Made by a program: the position numbers and the translations under genes. A stretch of 64,000 nucleotides of DNA from Viridibacterium curvum (lineage in GTDB: Bacteria > Pseudomonadota > Gammaproteobacteria > Burkholderiales > Rhodocyclaceae), in NCBI RefSeq assembly GCF_039544165.1, contig NZ_BAABLD010000017.1, positions 62,001-126,000 of the forward strand, in the 5' to 3' direction. Positions within the stretch are counted from its first letter, which is position 1. Every line of letters starts with the position of its first letter. The notes below the pieces were generated by a model. The model saw only the letters and a list, made by a program, of their open reading frames with translations. It did not search any database and had not been told where the DNA came from. Below, in pieces: positions 26,909 through 34,594 of the stretch.

Positions 26909-28423
26909 TCAGTCGCTTTCCTCGTGCTCCGTCATCTGACCGCGCTTGCGCAGCTGGCCGACCACTCGCGGCAGGATCAACAGCACAGCGGCAATGATCA
27001 GAAAGCTGGCCGACAGCGGGCGCGAGAAGAAGGTGCTCCAGTCGCCCTGGCTGATGACGAGTGCCTGACGCAGGGAGCGCTCCAGCATGGGGCCGAGGAT
27101 CATGCCGACGACCAGCGGCGCGACGGGGATGTCGAGGCGCCGCATCATGAAGCCGACGAGGCCGAAGACGAACAGCAGGCCCACGTCGAACAGCGAGTTG
27201 CTGGCGCCATACACGGCCGCGGTCGAGACCAGCAGGATGCCGGCATACAACCAGCGCGGCGGAATCTTGAGCAACTGCACCCACAGACCCACCAGCGGCA
27301 GGTTGAGCAGCAGCAGGATGACGTTGCCGACGTAGAGGCTGGCGATCAGCGTCCACACCAGGTCGGATTGCGTGGCGAACAGCATGGGGCCTGGCTGGAT
27401 GCCATAGCTCTCGAACGCAGAAAGCATCACGGCAGCTGTCGCCGAGGTAGGAATGCCCAGCGTCAGCAAGGGCATCAGCACGCCGGCTGCCGAGGCATTG
27501 TTGGCCGCTTCAGGGCCGGCCACACCCTCGATGGCACCGTTGCCGAACTCCTCCGGGTGCTTCGAAAGCTTCTTCTCCGTGTAGTACGACAGCAGGGTCG
27601 GCAACTCGGCACCGCCCGCCGGCATGGCGCCGATCGGGAAGCCGAAGAACGAGCCGCGCAGCCAGGGCTTCCAGCTGCGCTTCCAGTCCGATCTGGACAG
27701 CCACAGGCTGCCCGACATCTTCATCAACTCAGCGCGATTGAAGTGCCCCTGCCACGCAAGGAATAGCGCTTCGCCGACCGCGAACAGGCCGACCAGTACC
27801 ACGGTCACCTCGATGCCATCGAGCAGTTCGAGGCTGCCAAACGTGAGGCGTGGCTGCCCGGTCTGCAGGTCGACACCGACGAAGCCGACCATCATGCCGA
27901 ATACCAGCGCGATGAGCCCACGCAATGCCGAGCTGCCCAGCACGGCGGACACTGCAACAAGGGCCAGCACCATCATGCTGGCGTACTCGGCCGGGCCGAA
28001 ACTGAGGGCGATGTCGACCACCCAGGGGGAAAAGAAGGTCAGCGCCACAGTGCCGATGGTGCCGGCGATGAAGCTGCCGATGGCCGCCGTCGCCAGCGCG
28101 GGGCCAGCACGGCCGCGACGCGCCATCTTGTTGCCTTCCAGAGCGGTGACGATGGTGGCCGATTCCCCCGGCGTGTTGATGAGGATGGAGGTGGTCGAAC
28201 CGCCGTACATGGCGCCGTAGTAGATGCCGGCGAACAGCACGAACATCGCTTCGGCCGGCACCTTGAAGGTCAGCGGCAGCAGCAGCGCGATGGTCAGCGA
28301 TGGTGCGATGCCGGGCAGCACACCCACCAGCGTACCGATGAAGCAGCCTGCGAAACCCCACACAAGGATGCCGGGCGAGAGTGCGTGGGCAAAGCCGCCC
28401 AGCAAGGCGTCGAAAGTCGACAT
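26909..28423 (-). CDS. tctA: tripartite tricarboxylate transporter, large membrane subunit TctA
   Basis: The 504-residue large permease of a TTT-family carboxylate uptake system. It has the expected run of about 11-12 membrane segments and the family signature near the N-terminus (GVLPGIAPSLTIALLLPLTF). GIYYGAMYGGSTTSILINTPG is also typical when read in two parts. It is the last gene of tctC-tctB-tctA. A 106-base gap containing a 12-base tandem repeat separates it from tctB. No TctDE two-component system is nearby, so regulation and the exact substrate are unknown. Confidence 0.95.
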   Translation of the reverse strand: MSTFDALLGGFAHALSPGILVWGFAGCFIGTLVGVLPGIAPSLTIALLLPLTFKVPAEAMFVLFAGIYYGAMYGGSTTSILINTPGESATIVTALEGNKMARRGRAGPALATAAIGSFIAGTIGTVALTFFSPWVVDIALSFGPAEYASMMVLALVAVSAVLGSSALRGLIALVFGMMVGFVGVDLQTGQPRLTFGSLELLDGIEVTVVLVGLFAVGEALFLAWQGHFNRAELMKMSGSLWLSRSDWKRSWKPWLRGSFFGFPIGAMPAGGAELPTLLSYYTEKKLSKHPEEFGNGAIEGVAGPEAANNASAAGVLMPLLTLGIPTSATAAVMLSAFESYGIQPGPMLFATQSDLVWTLIASLYVGNVILLLLNLPLVGLWVQLLKIPPRWLYAGILLVSTAAVYGASNSLFDVGLLFVFGLVGFMMRRLDIPVAPLVVGMILGPMLERSLRQALVISQGDWSTFFSRPLSASFLIIAAVLLILPRVVGQLRKRGQMTEHEESD

Positions 28424-28466
28424 GCGTGTTTCCTCCTGCGTGGCGGCTGCGTGCGCCGCCCTCTTG

Positions 28467-28526
28467 TTTTCAGCTCTGTTGTCAGCTCTGTTGTCAGCTC
28501 TGTTGTCGGCTCGGTTGTCGGCTCAG
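28467..28526. repeat. 12-base tandem repeat, about five copies
   Basis: Five adjacent copies of a unit like TTGTCAGCTCTG. The middle ones are identical and the outer ones carry one to three changes. The tract fills most of the space between tctB and tctA, in the tctA leader. The unit length is a multiple of three, so copy-number change would not shift a frame but would alter spacing. Confidence 0.9.
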
Positions 28527-28529
28527 CGC

Positions 28530-29024
28530 TCAGCCAAGGCGCCACTCGCCGAAGTGGATCAGGCCACCCAGCTGCACGCCCAGCAAACGGTCGAACAGCA
28601 GCCAGATCACCAGCGTCGTGCCCAGCCCGATCAGTGCCGCCTTCGGCATGGAGTCACTGCCGAAAGCCCGCGCGAACAACGCAAAACTGACGACGCCCGC
28701 GAGGCCGATGCCGGCATAAGCCAGCAACACGAACAGTGCGACCAGCCCGGCAACCAGCCAGAGCGCACGCTGCCTGCTGCCGGGATCTGGCGCTTCCTCC
28801 GGGTCGTTGACCACGTCTGGCACACGCCCCTGCCAAGCGGCCTGCGTGAAGCCCATGGCCAGCAACATCAGGAAGCCTGCGAGGATGGCCGGCATGAGGC
28901 GCGGCCCAAGCCCGTCGTCGATGACAGGCTTGGGAATCTGCGCGACGGCCACCAGCATGGCGACCGCCGACGCAAACATCGCGATGCCCGCCGCGACCGC
29001 AAAGTGCTTGCGCGGTGTGCTCAC
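28530..29024 (-). CDS. tctB: tripartite tricarboxylate transporter, small membrane subunit TctB
   Basis: A 164-residue protein with four hydrophobic segments (about 8-28, 42-60, 87-110 and 125-150), the usual TctB topology. It overlaps tctC by four bases, indicating translational coupling. It partners the large permease TctA in the inner membrane. Sequence conservation in this family is low, so topology and gene order carry the assignment. Confidence 0.92.
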   Translation of the reverse strand: MSTPRKHFAVAAGIAMFASAVAMLVAVAQIPKPVIDDGLGPRLMPAILAGFLMLLAMGFTQAAWQGRVPDVVNDPEEAPDPGSRQRALWLVAGLVALFVLLAYAGIGLAGVVSFALFARAFGSDSMPKAALIGLGTTLVIWLLFDRLLGVQLGGLIHFGEWRLG

Positions 29025-29998
29025 GAAGCGAGACCCAGGCTCTTCATCACCGCTTCGGTCTCGGCGATGTCCTGCTCAAGCTCGGTCTGGAAAGCCGTGC
29101 CTGCGAGGAACACGTCATTCCACTCGCGCTTGTCGAGCAGCTCCTGCCAAGCCGCCGATTTGACCATCGCGGCCATCAGGTCGGTGAGCGCCTGACGCTG
29201 TTGAGGCGTGATGCCGGGGGGCGCGAATACGCCCCGCCAGTTGGCCGCAACGACGTTGGTGCCCTGCTCCTTGAGGGTAGGAATATCGATACCCGGAATG
29301 CGCTTGTTGCCCGACACCGCCAGCGCGCGCAGACGGCCTGACTTGATGTGTTCGGCAAACTCCGAGTAACCCGAAATACCTGCTGCAACCTGGTTGCCCA
29401 GCACCGCCGCGACGGCCTGACCGCCGCCGGAGAAGGCGACGTAAGCGCCATCTTTCGGATTGCCCTTGAGCGCCTTGATCAGCAGACCCAGCAGCAGATG
29501 GTCGGTACCGCCCGCGCTGCCGCCAGCGACGCTGACCGACTTGGGATTGGCGGCGAGGGCCGCAGACAGGTCTTTCCAGGTCTTGTGCGGGCTCGCGGCC
29601 GGCACAACGATGACGCTGGATTCTTCGGTAAGCCGCGCGATCGGCGTCACGTCCTTGATGGTCACCGGGCTCTTGTTGGCGATGCCTGCGCCCACCATCA
29701 CCGAGCCTCCCACCATCAGGGAGTTGCCCTGGCCACGGCGCTGGTTCACGAACTTCGGCAAGCCCACCATGCCGCCTGCGCCGGCCACGTTCTCGAACTG
29801 GAAGGTACCAACCAGACCCGAGGCGCGAGCAGCCGCCTCGATCGCGCGCGCAGTGCCATCCCAACCACCGCCCGGAGCTGCGGGCACGAACATGTTGATC
29901 GATTCAAACAGCGGCGCGGCAAAAGCCATGCGCGGCAGCATGGCGGCCAGCGGGGCAAGGCCAGCGCCCAGCATCAGCTTGCGACGGGTGTCATTCAT
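29021..29998 (-). CDS. tctC: tripartite tricarboxylate transporter substrate-binding protein TctC
   Basis: A 325-residue periplasmic binding protein. The N-terminus MNDTRRKLMLGAGLAPLAAM has a twin-arginine followed by a hydrophobic stretch, so Tat export is possible. The mature part has family segments such as FVPAAPGGGWDGTAR, VAGAGGMVGLPKF, SVAGGSAGGTDH and IPTLKEQG. It is the first gene of the tctCBA operon and delivers a dicarboxylate or tricarboxylate to TctAB. The exact ligand cannot be read from sequence; many such paralogues have ligands other than citrate. Confidence 0.95.
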   Translation of the reverse strand: MNDTRRKLMLGAGLAPLAAMLPRMAFAAPLFESINMFVPAAPGGGWDGTARAIEAAARASGLVGTFQFENVAGAGGMVGLPKFVNQRRGQGNSLMVGGSVMVGAGIANKSPVTIKDVTPIARLTEESSVIVVPAASPHKTWKDLSAALAANPKSVSVAGGSAGGTDHLLLGLLIKALKGNPKDGAYVAFSGGGQAVAAVLGNQVAAGISGYSEFAEHIKSGRLRALAVSGNKRIPGIDIPTLKEQGTNVVAANWRGVFAPPGITPQQRQALTDLMAAMVKSAAWQELLDKREWNDVFLAGTAFQTELEQDIAETEAVMKSLGLAS

Positions 29999-30188
29999 GT
30001 GAGGTCTCCTTGGGGCATGCGCTGATCGTGGTCAGCAATGTCATCAACCGGCGAGATACCAGTCTTGTAGTCGCATCATCCTGCGCATGCCCACGGGGCG
30101 GATATTGTGGATTGCCGCAGTCTCGCCCTTCCCTGCTGTCGCCCCCTTATTCCTGATGGATGCCGGCTGGATCCCGGCAGCATGAGAC

Positions 30189-31097
30189 CTACCTGTCGAA
30201 GGCGTTGCTCAGGTCGTCCAGCGCCACCAGCAAGCTGTCGCTGGCCTTGGCCACCGACTCGAAGGTGGCTTGCCGGTCCCACGGCTGTGGCGTGGTGCCG
30301 AGCGCCTCGGCGAAGAACTGCCATTGCAGCTCGGCGAGCCGCAGGATGGCCTCCTGTCGCGGCTTGTCCTGCACCAGTGTGTCGAGGTTCTTGATGGCAT
30401 CGCGATAGGCCTTCTGCGCCGCCGCAAGGTCCTTGGCCACGAAGGGGGCCGTCGCTCCCAGGCTGCGGAAGAAGTACAGCTTGGCGATGCGTTGCGACAG
30501 CGCCCGCGCCTCGCTGGCCAGGCGCAGCCCCTCGGTCTGCTGCGCGCCAACACGTTCGCGCAGCATCTGCGCGCCCTTCTCGGCGATCCACACCAGCTCT
30601 TCGTTCTGGTCGGCCAGTGCCTTCACGTTGTCAGGCGTCGCGCCCAGCTTGTGGAGTTCGACGAAGTCGCCGTACAGCTGGCCCAGCAGGGCATAGTTGT
30701 CGCGCAGGTCCTGCGAGTCGGCACTCTCCTGCATCTGCTTGAGCAGACGCTCGTAGCGCTTGCTGTCGATCTCGAATTGGTTCTCTGCGCGCACTTTGAG
30801 GGCACCCAGCCCGGTCATGGCCCAATTGCGCGTCAGCCGCTCGCCCAGCATCTTGAGCTGCTCAGCCGTTATAAGTCGCTGCGGCAGGGTCGACCCCGCC
30901 ACCGGCTTGGCGGCGACCGGTTTGGGCGGGGTGGCCGCCTGCACGGCCGGCAAACCGGCGCACGCAACAACGACCAGACTGATCGCCAGGCAACGCGCTG
31001 CGCCCGATGCGCCTCTGCGCAAGGCTCCGCTGTTCGTGCTGCCAGCGGCCTTGACCGCTTCACCTTGTTCTCGTGCAGCTGAACGCGCGACTGACAT
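30189..31097 (-). CDS. secreted PilJ/NarX-type sensor-domain protein
   Basis: A 302-residue exported protein. The ATG at 31097 is chosen because AAGGAG precedes it at good spacing. A long basic n-region leads to a hydrophobic core (LAISLVVVACAGLPAVQA). The mature part contains two all-helical units resembling the PilJ N-terminal domain (PF13675 type): LITAEQLKMLGERL with KRYERLLKQM, and LASEARALSQRIAKLYFF with AYRDAIKNLD. Normally this domain is the periplasmic sensor of PilJ or NarX; here no signalling domain is attached. It may be a soluble periplasmic partner of a sensor. It is next to an asparaginase gene but is separately transcribed. Confidence 0.75.
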   Translation of the reverse strand: MSVARSAAREQGEAVKAAGSTNSGALRRGASGAARCLAISLVVVACAGLPAVQAATPPKPVAAKPVAGSTLPQRLITAEQLKMLGERLTRNWAMTGLGALKVRAENQFEIDSKRYERLLKQMQESADSQDLRDNYALLGQLYGDFVELHKLGATPDNVKALADQNEELVWIAEKGAQMLRERVGAQQTEGLRLASEARALSQRIAKLYFFRSLGATAPFVAKDLAAAQKAYRDAIKNLDTLVQDKPRQEAILRLAELQWQFFAEALGTTPQPWDRQATFESVAKASDSLLVALDDLSNAFDR

Positions 31098-31215
31098 TCC
31101 AGGCTCCTTGCTGTGGTGATGACTACTACTTTCGGCATATCGCGGCGCGATGCCTATCATCGCTTTCCGCAACACCCGGGAAGACCGGCCACGACAGGGA
31201 ATCCTTACTTCGCGT

Positions 31216-32253
31216 TCAATCCGTACCAGTCAGCTCGCCCGCCAAATCGGTCGTCAGGTAGGTCCGCAAAGCCGCACCCTGCAGAGCCAAAGCCAGCGCC
31301 AGCCACAATTTGGCGTGTGCAGCCTCCGGCCCCAGATCACCGCCTTCCACAACCCCGGCGGCCTGCAGAGCCGTGGCACTCTGGTAGGGCGAATGGCGTA
31401 CCTCGCCATGCGGGGCCTGGGTGATCGCCAGCATCGCCACGCTGGCAGCCGCCAGGTCTTGCAACGCGGCCACGAATGCCGGCTCCTCAGGCGCGTTACC
31501 CGCCCCGAAACACTGCAGCACACAGCCCTTGCGGGCCTGCGGTAGTTGCGCCACGGCATGCAGGAGTTCGGCGGGCATGCCCGGGTGCAGGGTCAGCATG
31601 GCAACACGGACGTCGGCCGCCCCAGCCGCGATGCGCGCCAGTAGCGCCTGCTGCCTAACCGGGTCAAACGCAGTGGATGGCGCCGGCAGACCTGCCCCGG
31701 TCTGCCAGTCGATGGTGTCCGCGTACACCGCCCCCAATTGCCGCCAGCGTGGGCTGTGAAATGCATCGTCCTGCTGCGCGCTGCGCTTGCTGCAGCGATT
31801 GCCCCGCAGAATGCGGCCCGCGAAGCAGACCGCCACCTCATGCAATCTGCCAGACCGCGCCACACGGATGGCATCGGCAACATTGCGCGCGGCGTCGCTG
31901 TCTTCAGCGACCAAAGGGCGTTGCGAGCCCGTCAGCACTACAGGCTTGTCCTGCCCGGCGAGCAGATACGACAAGGCAGCCGCCGTCCAGGCCAGCGTGT
32001 CGGTGCCGTGCAGCACGATAAAGGCGTCAAAGTCGCTCCAGTGCTCCAGCAGGAGCCCGGCGATGCGTAGCCAGTCAGCAGGCTGCATGCTGGCGCTGTC
32101 GAGCGGTGTTGCCAGCGCCTCGAAGCGGTCGTCAGGCCCCAACCAGCCACGCCCGGCAAGCAATGCCGCAAAGTCAGCGCCCGCCATCGGCGCCAGTGGC
32201 ACGCCGGCACAGCCGACGGTTCCCCCGGCGTAAAGCACCAGCACACGGCTCAA
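31216..32253 (-). CDS. L-asparaginase family protein
   Basis: A 345-residue amidohydrolase converting L-asparagine to aspartate and ammonia. Catalytic motifs are YAGGTVG with T12 and LHGTDT (81-86) with the second threonine-aspartate pair; VVLTGSQRP is also typical. There is no signal peptide, so it is likely cytoplasmic (type I-like). The start is the ATG at 32253. The proteins on either side give no metabolic context. The family call is secure, but substrate preference is not. Confidence 0.93.
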   Translation of the reverse strand: MSRVLVLYAGGTVGCAGVPLAPMAGADFAALLAGRGWLGPDDRFEALATPLDSASMQPADWLRIAGLLLEHWSDFDAFIVLHGTDTLAWTAAALSYLLAGQDKPVVLTGSQRPLVAEDSDAARNVADAIRVARSGRLHEVAVCFAGRILRGNRCSKRSAQQDDAFHSPRWRQLGAVYADTIDWQTGAGLPAPSTAFDPVRQQALLARIAAGAADVRVAMLTLHPGMPAELLHAVAQLPQARKGCVLQCFGAGNAPEEPAFVAALQDLAAASVAMLAITQAPHGEVRHSPYQSATALQAAGVVEGGDLGPEAAHAKLWLALALALQGAALRTYLTTDLAGELTGTD

Positions 32254-32419
32254 AACAGGCTCTCCGGCAGGCTTTTCAGGTCACAAATCACGCCACTCGT
32301 CCTTTTGATTGCAGGAAGTATTCAAGCATTCTGCCCTCCGGCCGCTAAGAGAGACATGGGCTGGCGGCAGAAATTTCCTGTTTTGGAGACCCCTGCTACT
32401 CGCCCCGGCAAAAAAGGCC

Positions 32420-32446
32420 TAAAGTTCCCTCCGGAGCTGTCGTTAT
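32420..32446 (+). promoter_or_regulatory. probable sigma-28 (FliA) promoter of flgM
   Basis: TAAAGTTC (32420-32427) and GTCGTTAT (32439-32446) are separated by 11 bases. They match the TAAAGTTT-N11-GCCGATAA consensus at 7 of 8 and 5 of 8 positions. flgM starts about 97 bases downstream. Confidence 0.6.
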
Positions 32447-32542
32447 GGCCGGTGTGCAGCGTGCGTCAGGTTTTTTCCTACAAGAAAATTCCGGTCAGCG
32501 CAGGATTGAACACCAACCGCTTGAGAAAGTTTGAGGAACGCC

Positions 32543-32842
32543 ATGAAAATCGATAATTCAATCAAGTCGACCGGCCAGGTGTCGGGCGAAAACCGAACGC
32601 GAGAGACACGTGCCGCCAGCACCGCTCCCGCGCAGTCGGGCACTCAGGTGGCTTTGTCGGCCGGCCTGCAAAAGTACGAAGCCGTGCTCGCGCAGTCGCC
32701 TGTCGTCGATTCCGCCAAGGTCGAAGAGATCAAGTCCGCCATCGCCAATGGCAGCTTCAGCGTCAATCCCGAGAAGGTCGCTGATGGCCTGATCGAAAGC
32801 GTGCGCAGCATGCTGTCGGCACAGCCTGGCACCGCCGCCTGA
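32543..32842 (+). CDS. flgM: anti-sigma-28 factor FlgM
   Basis: A 99-residue protein that holds FliA (sigma-28) inactive until the flagellar hook is complete, when it is exported. It starts MKIDNSIKS, the usual FlgM opening. The C-terminal half VDSAKVEEIKSAIANGSF and PEKVADGLIES is the conserved sigma-binding helix region. GAGGAA lies upstream of the ATG. It forms a unit with flgN ten bases downstream. No other flagellar genes are in the window. Confidence 0.95.
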   Translation: MKIDNSIKSTGQVSGENRTRETRAASTAPAQSGTQVALSAGLQKYEAVLAQSPVVDSAKVEEIKSAIANGSFSVNPEKVADGLIESVRSMLSAQPGTAA

Positions 32843-32852
32843 AGACGACTGC

Positions 32853-33332
32853 ATGAGCATTGCAGGGGACTCCGGCGCGCCTCGCCAGCGCCTGATCGCC
32901 TTGCTGGGCGCGGAACGCGACCTCGCAAAGACGTTCATCAACGTGCTCGTCGAAGAGCGCGAAGCCTTGTCGAAAACCGACATGGAGCCACTGTTCGCCC
33001 TCTCGGAGCGCAAGGGTCAGATCGTCCGCCAGCTCGAACAACTGGCGACTGCACGCACCGCCCTGCTGGCCCAATCCGGCCTGCCAAACGAGCGCGAAAG
33101 CGTGCAGAAACTGCTGGGTCCGAAAAGCGATCCGATCTGGCAGGACTACCTTGCCGTAGCCACCGAGGCGCGCAACACCAACCTCGAGAACGGCCGCATC
33201 ATCACCGAACGCCTCAAACACAACCATCAGGCACTTGCAGTGCTGATGGCCCATGCCGACCAGCCTGCCATCTACGGCAAGGATGGCGTCTCGCGCGTCA
33301 AACCCGGCTCGCGCATCTTCGGCAGCGCCTGA
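32853..33332 (+). CDS. flgN: flagellar export chaperone FlgN
   Basis: A 159-residue, mostly helical coiled-coil protein. FlgN chaperones the hook-filament junction proteins FlgK and FlgL before export. The sequence is poorly conserved across the family, but LLGAERDLAKTFINVLVEER and LSERKGQIVRQLEQL are typical. Position directly after flgM strongly supports the call. The ending VKPGSRIFGSA is less family-like. Confidence 0.9.
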   Translation: MSIAGDSGAPRQRLIALLGAERDLAKTFINVLVEEREALSKTDMEPLFALSERKGQIVRQLEQLATARTALLAQSGLPNERESVQKLLGPKSDPIWQDYLAVATEARNTNLENGRIITERLKHNHQALAVLMAHADQPAIYGKDGVSRVKPGSRIFGSA

Positions 33333-33356
33333 GCGGCGCCACCCTCGCGCGTTGCC

Positions 33357-33770
33357 TCACACGGCCGACGCGGCAGCTTCTTTCATCGCCCCCGCCAGGA
33401 TCGTGTAGGCACTGAGCCACGCGGCTTTCACGTCGTCGGTAAATGCCTCGCCCAGCCCCGCCCCCAGCGTCCAGATCAGGGCCGCGCCCACCGTGTCGTA
33501 ATGCTTGTCCTCGACGCCGTAGCCCACATGGCGACGCCCCAGATCCTGCACAGCTGGCACGATTTCACCCAGAACGCCAAGCTTGGCTACCACCGTGCTG
33601 ATCATGGCCATGAGCTTGCGCCCCTGCTCCGCCATGTCGCCTTTGAACAAGTGCTTGAGCTCGGGGTCGAGCTCGAACAGCTTGTTGTAGAACAGGCCGG
33701 CAGCGGTGTCTGCAATCGGTACGACCTTTTGCCAGGACTGCTGGATCAGGGTGACTTGCTCGGGCGTCAT
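33357..33770 (-). CDS. single-domain bacterial globin
   Basis: A 137-residue globin-fold haem protein without reductase or sensor domain. The start is the ATG at 33770 (MTPEQVTLIQQSWQ). The proximal haem histidine is probably H81 in LGRRHVGYGV. Length and sequence match the globin part of flavohaemoglobins and Vitreoscilla-type haemoglobin. Likely roles are oxygen binding or NO detoxification with a separate reductase. A terminator separates it from the upstream rnr-rlmB unit, so it should have its own promoter, but I do not see a clear one. Confidence 0.92.
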   Translation of the reverse strand: MTPEQVTLIQQSWQKVVPIADTAAGLFYNKLFELDPELKHLFKGDMAEQGRKLMAMISTVVAKLGVLGEIVPAVQDLGRRHVGYGVEDKHYDTVGAALIWTLGAGLGEAFTDDVKAAWLSAYTILAGAMKEAAASAV

Positions 33771-33783
33771 GCGTGCTCTCCAG

Positions 33784-33812
33784 AAAAGAAACGGGGCGCT
33801 ACCAGCGCCCCG
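33784..33812 (-). terminator. Rho-independent terminator of rnr-rlmB
   Basis: On the minus strand CGGGGCGCT and AGCGCCCCG pair perfectly around a three-base loop, followed by TTTCTTTTC. It lies 30 bases after the rlmB stop and just before the globin start. Confidence 0.85.
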
Positions 33813-33841
33813 ATCCGCACTCGCCACCCTGTCGCAGACGG

Positions 33842-34594
33842 CTAGGCAGACACCATGCCGCGCTGGCGGCGTGCTTCGAACAGGCAGATGCCGGATGCCA
33901 CCGAGACGTTGAGACTTTCGACCGTGCCGAGCATGGGAATCTTCGCCAGCTCGTCGCAGGTCTCGCGCGTCAGGCGGCGCAAACCGTCGCCTTCTGCACC
34001 AAGTACCCAGGCAACGGGCCCCGTCTGATCAATCTCGTACAAGGACTTCGTTGCCTCACCCGCTGCGCCGAGACACCAGACGCCTGCTTCCTGCATCTCT
34101 CGCAAGCTCCGCGCCAGATTGGTCACGGTGATGTAGGGCACGGTGTCGGCCGCACCGCTGGCAACCTTGATGGCCGTAGCGTTCAGGCCCACGGCGCGAT
34201 CCTTGGGCGCGATGACAGCATGCGCCCCGGCCGCATCAGCCACGCGCAGACAGGCACCGAGGTTGTGCGGATCCTGCACGCCGTCGAGCACCAGCAACAG
34301 CGCCTTCTCGGTCAGCGTGTCGAGCACGTCGTCGAGCTTGATGTCGCGCTGCTTGCCATCAACCCGGGCGACCACGCCTTGGTGACGATGCGTGCCGGCC
34401 ATGCCATCGAGGCGGCTGCCTTCGGTGGCGATGATGCGCACGCCGGCTGATTCGGCACGTTCGAGCAGATCGCGCATGCGTGCGTCCTGCCGGCCCATGG
34501 CGATGAAGAGTTCAAGAATGCTGTCCGGCGCCGTGCGCAGACGCGAGGCAATGGCATGAAAACCATGCAGGTAACGAGCACCCTGATCAGCCAC
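33842..34594 (-). CDS. rlmB: 23S rRNA (guanosine-2251-2'-O)-methyltransferase
   Basis: A SPOUT-class (TrmH/SpoU) enzyme methylating G2251 of 23S rRNA. After an N-terminal substrate-binding region (YLHGFHAIASRL) come the SPOUT motifs LVLDGVQDPHNLGACLR, WVLGAEGDGLRRLTRE and PMLGTVESLNVSVASG. The start chosen is GTG at 34594, which gives 250 residues and overlaps the rnr stop by eight bases; longer readings are antisense or internal to rnr. It is co-transcribed with rnr, a conserved pairing. Confidence 0.95.
   Translation of the reverse strand: MADQGARYLHGFHAIASRLRTAPDSILELFIAMGRQDARMRDLLERAESAGVRIIATEGSRLDGMAGTHRHQGVVARVDGKQRDIKLDDVLDTLTEKALLLVLDGVQDPHNLGACLRVADAAGAHAVIAPKDRAVGLNATAIKVASGAADTVPYITVTNLARSLREMQEAGVWCLGAAGEATKSLYEIDQTGPVAWVLGAEGDGLRRLTRETCDELAKIPMLGTVESLNVSVASGICLFEARRQRGMVSA

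Noticed and set aside
28467..28526. Tandem repeats considered as a CRISPR array
   Set aside because: Units are 12 bases and directly adjacent with no spacers; no cas genes are in the window.
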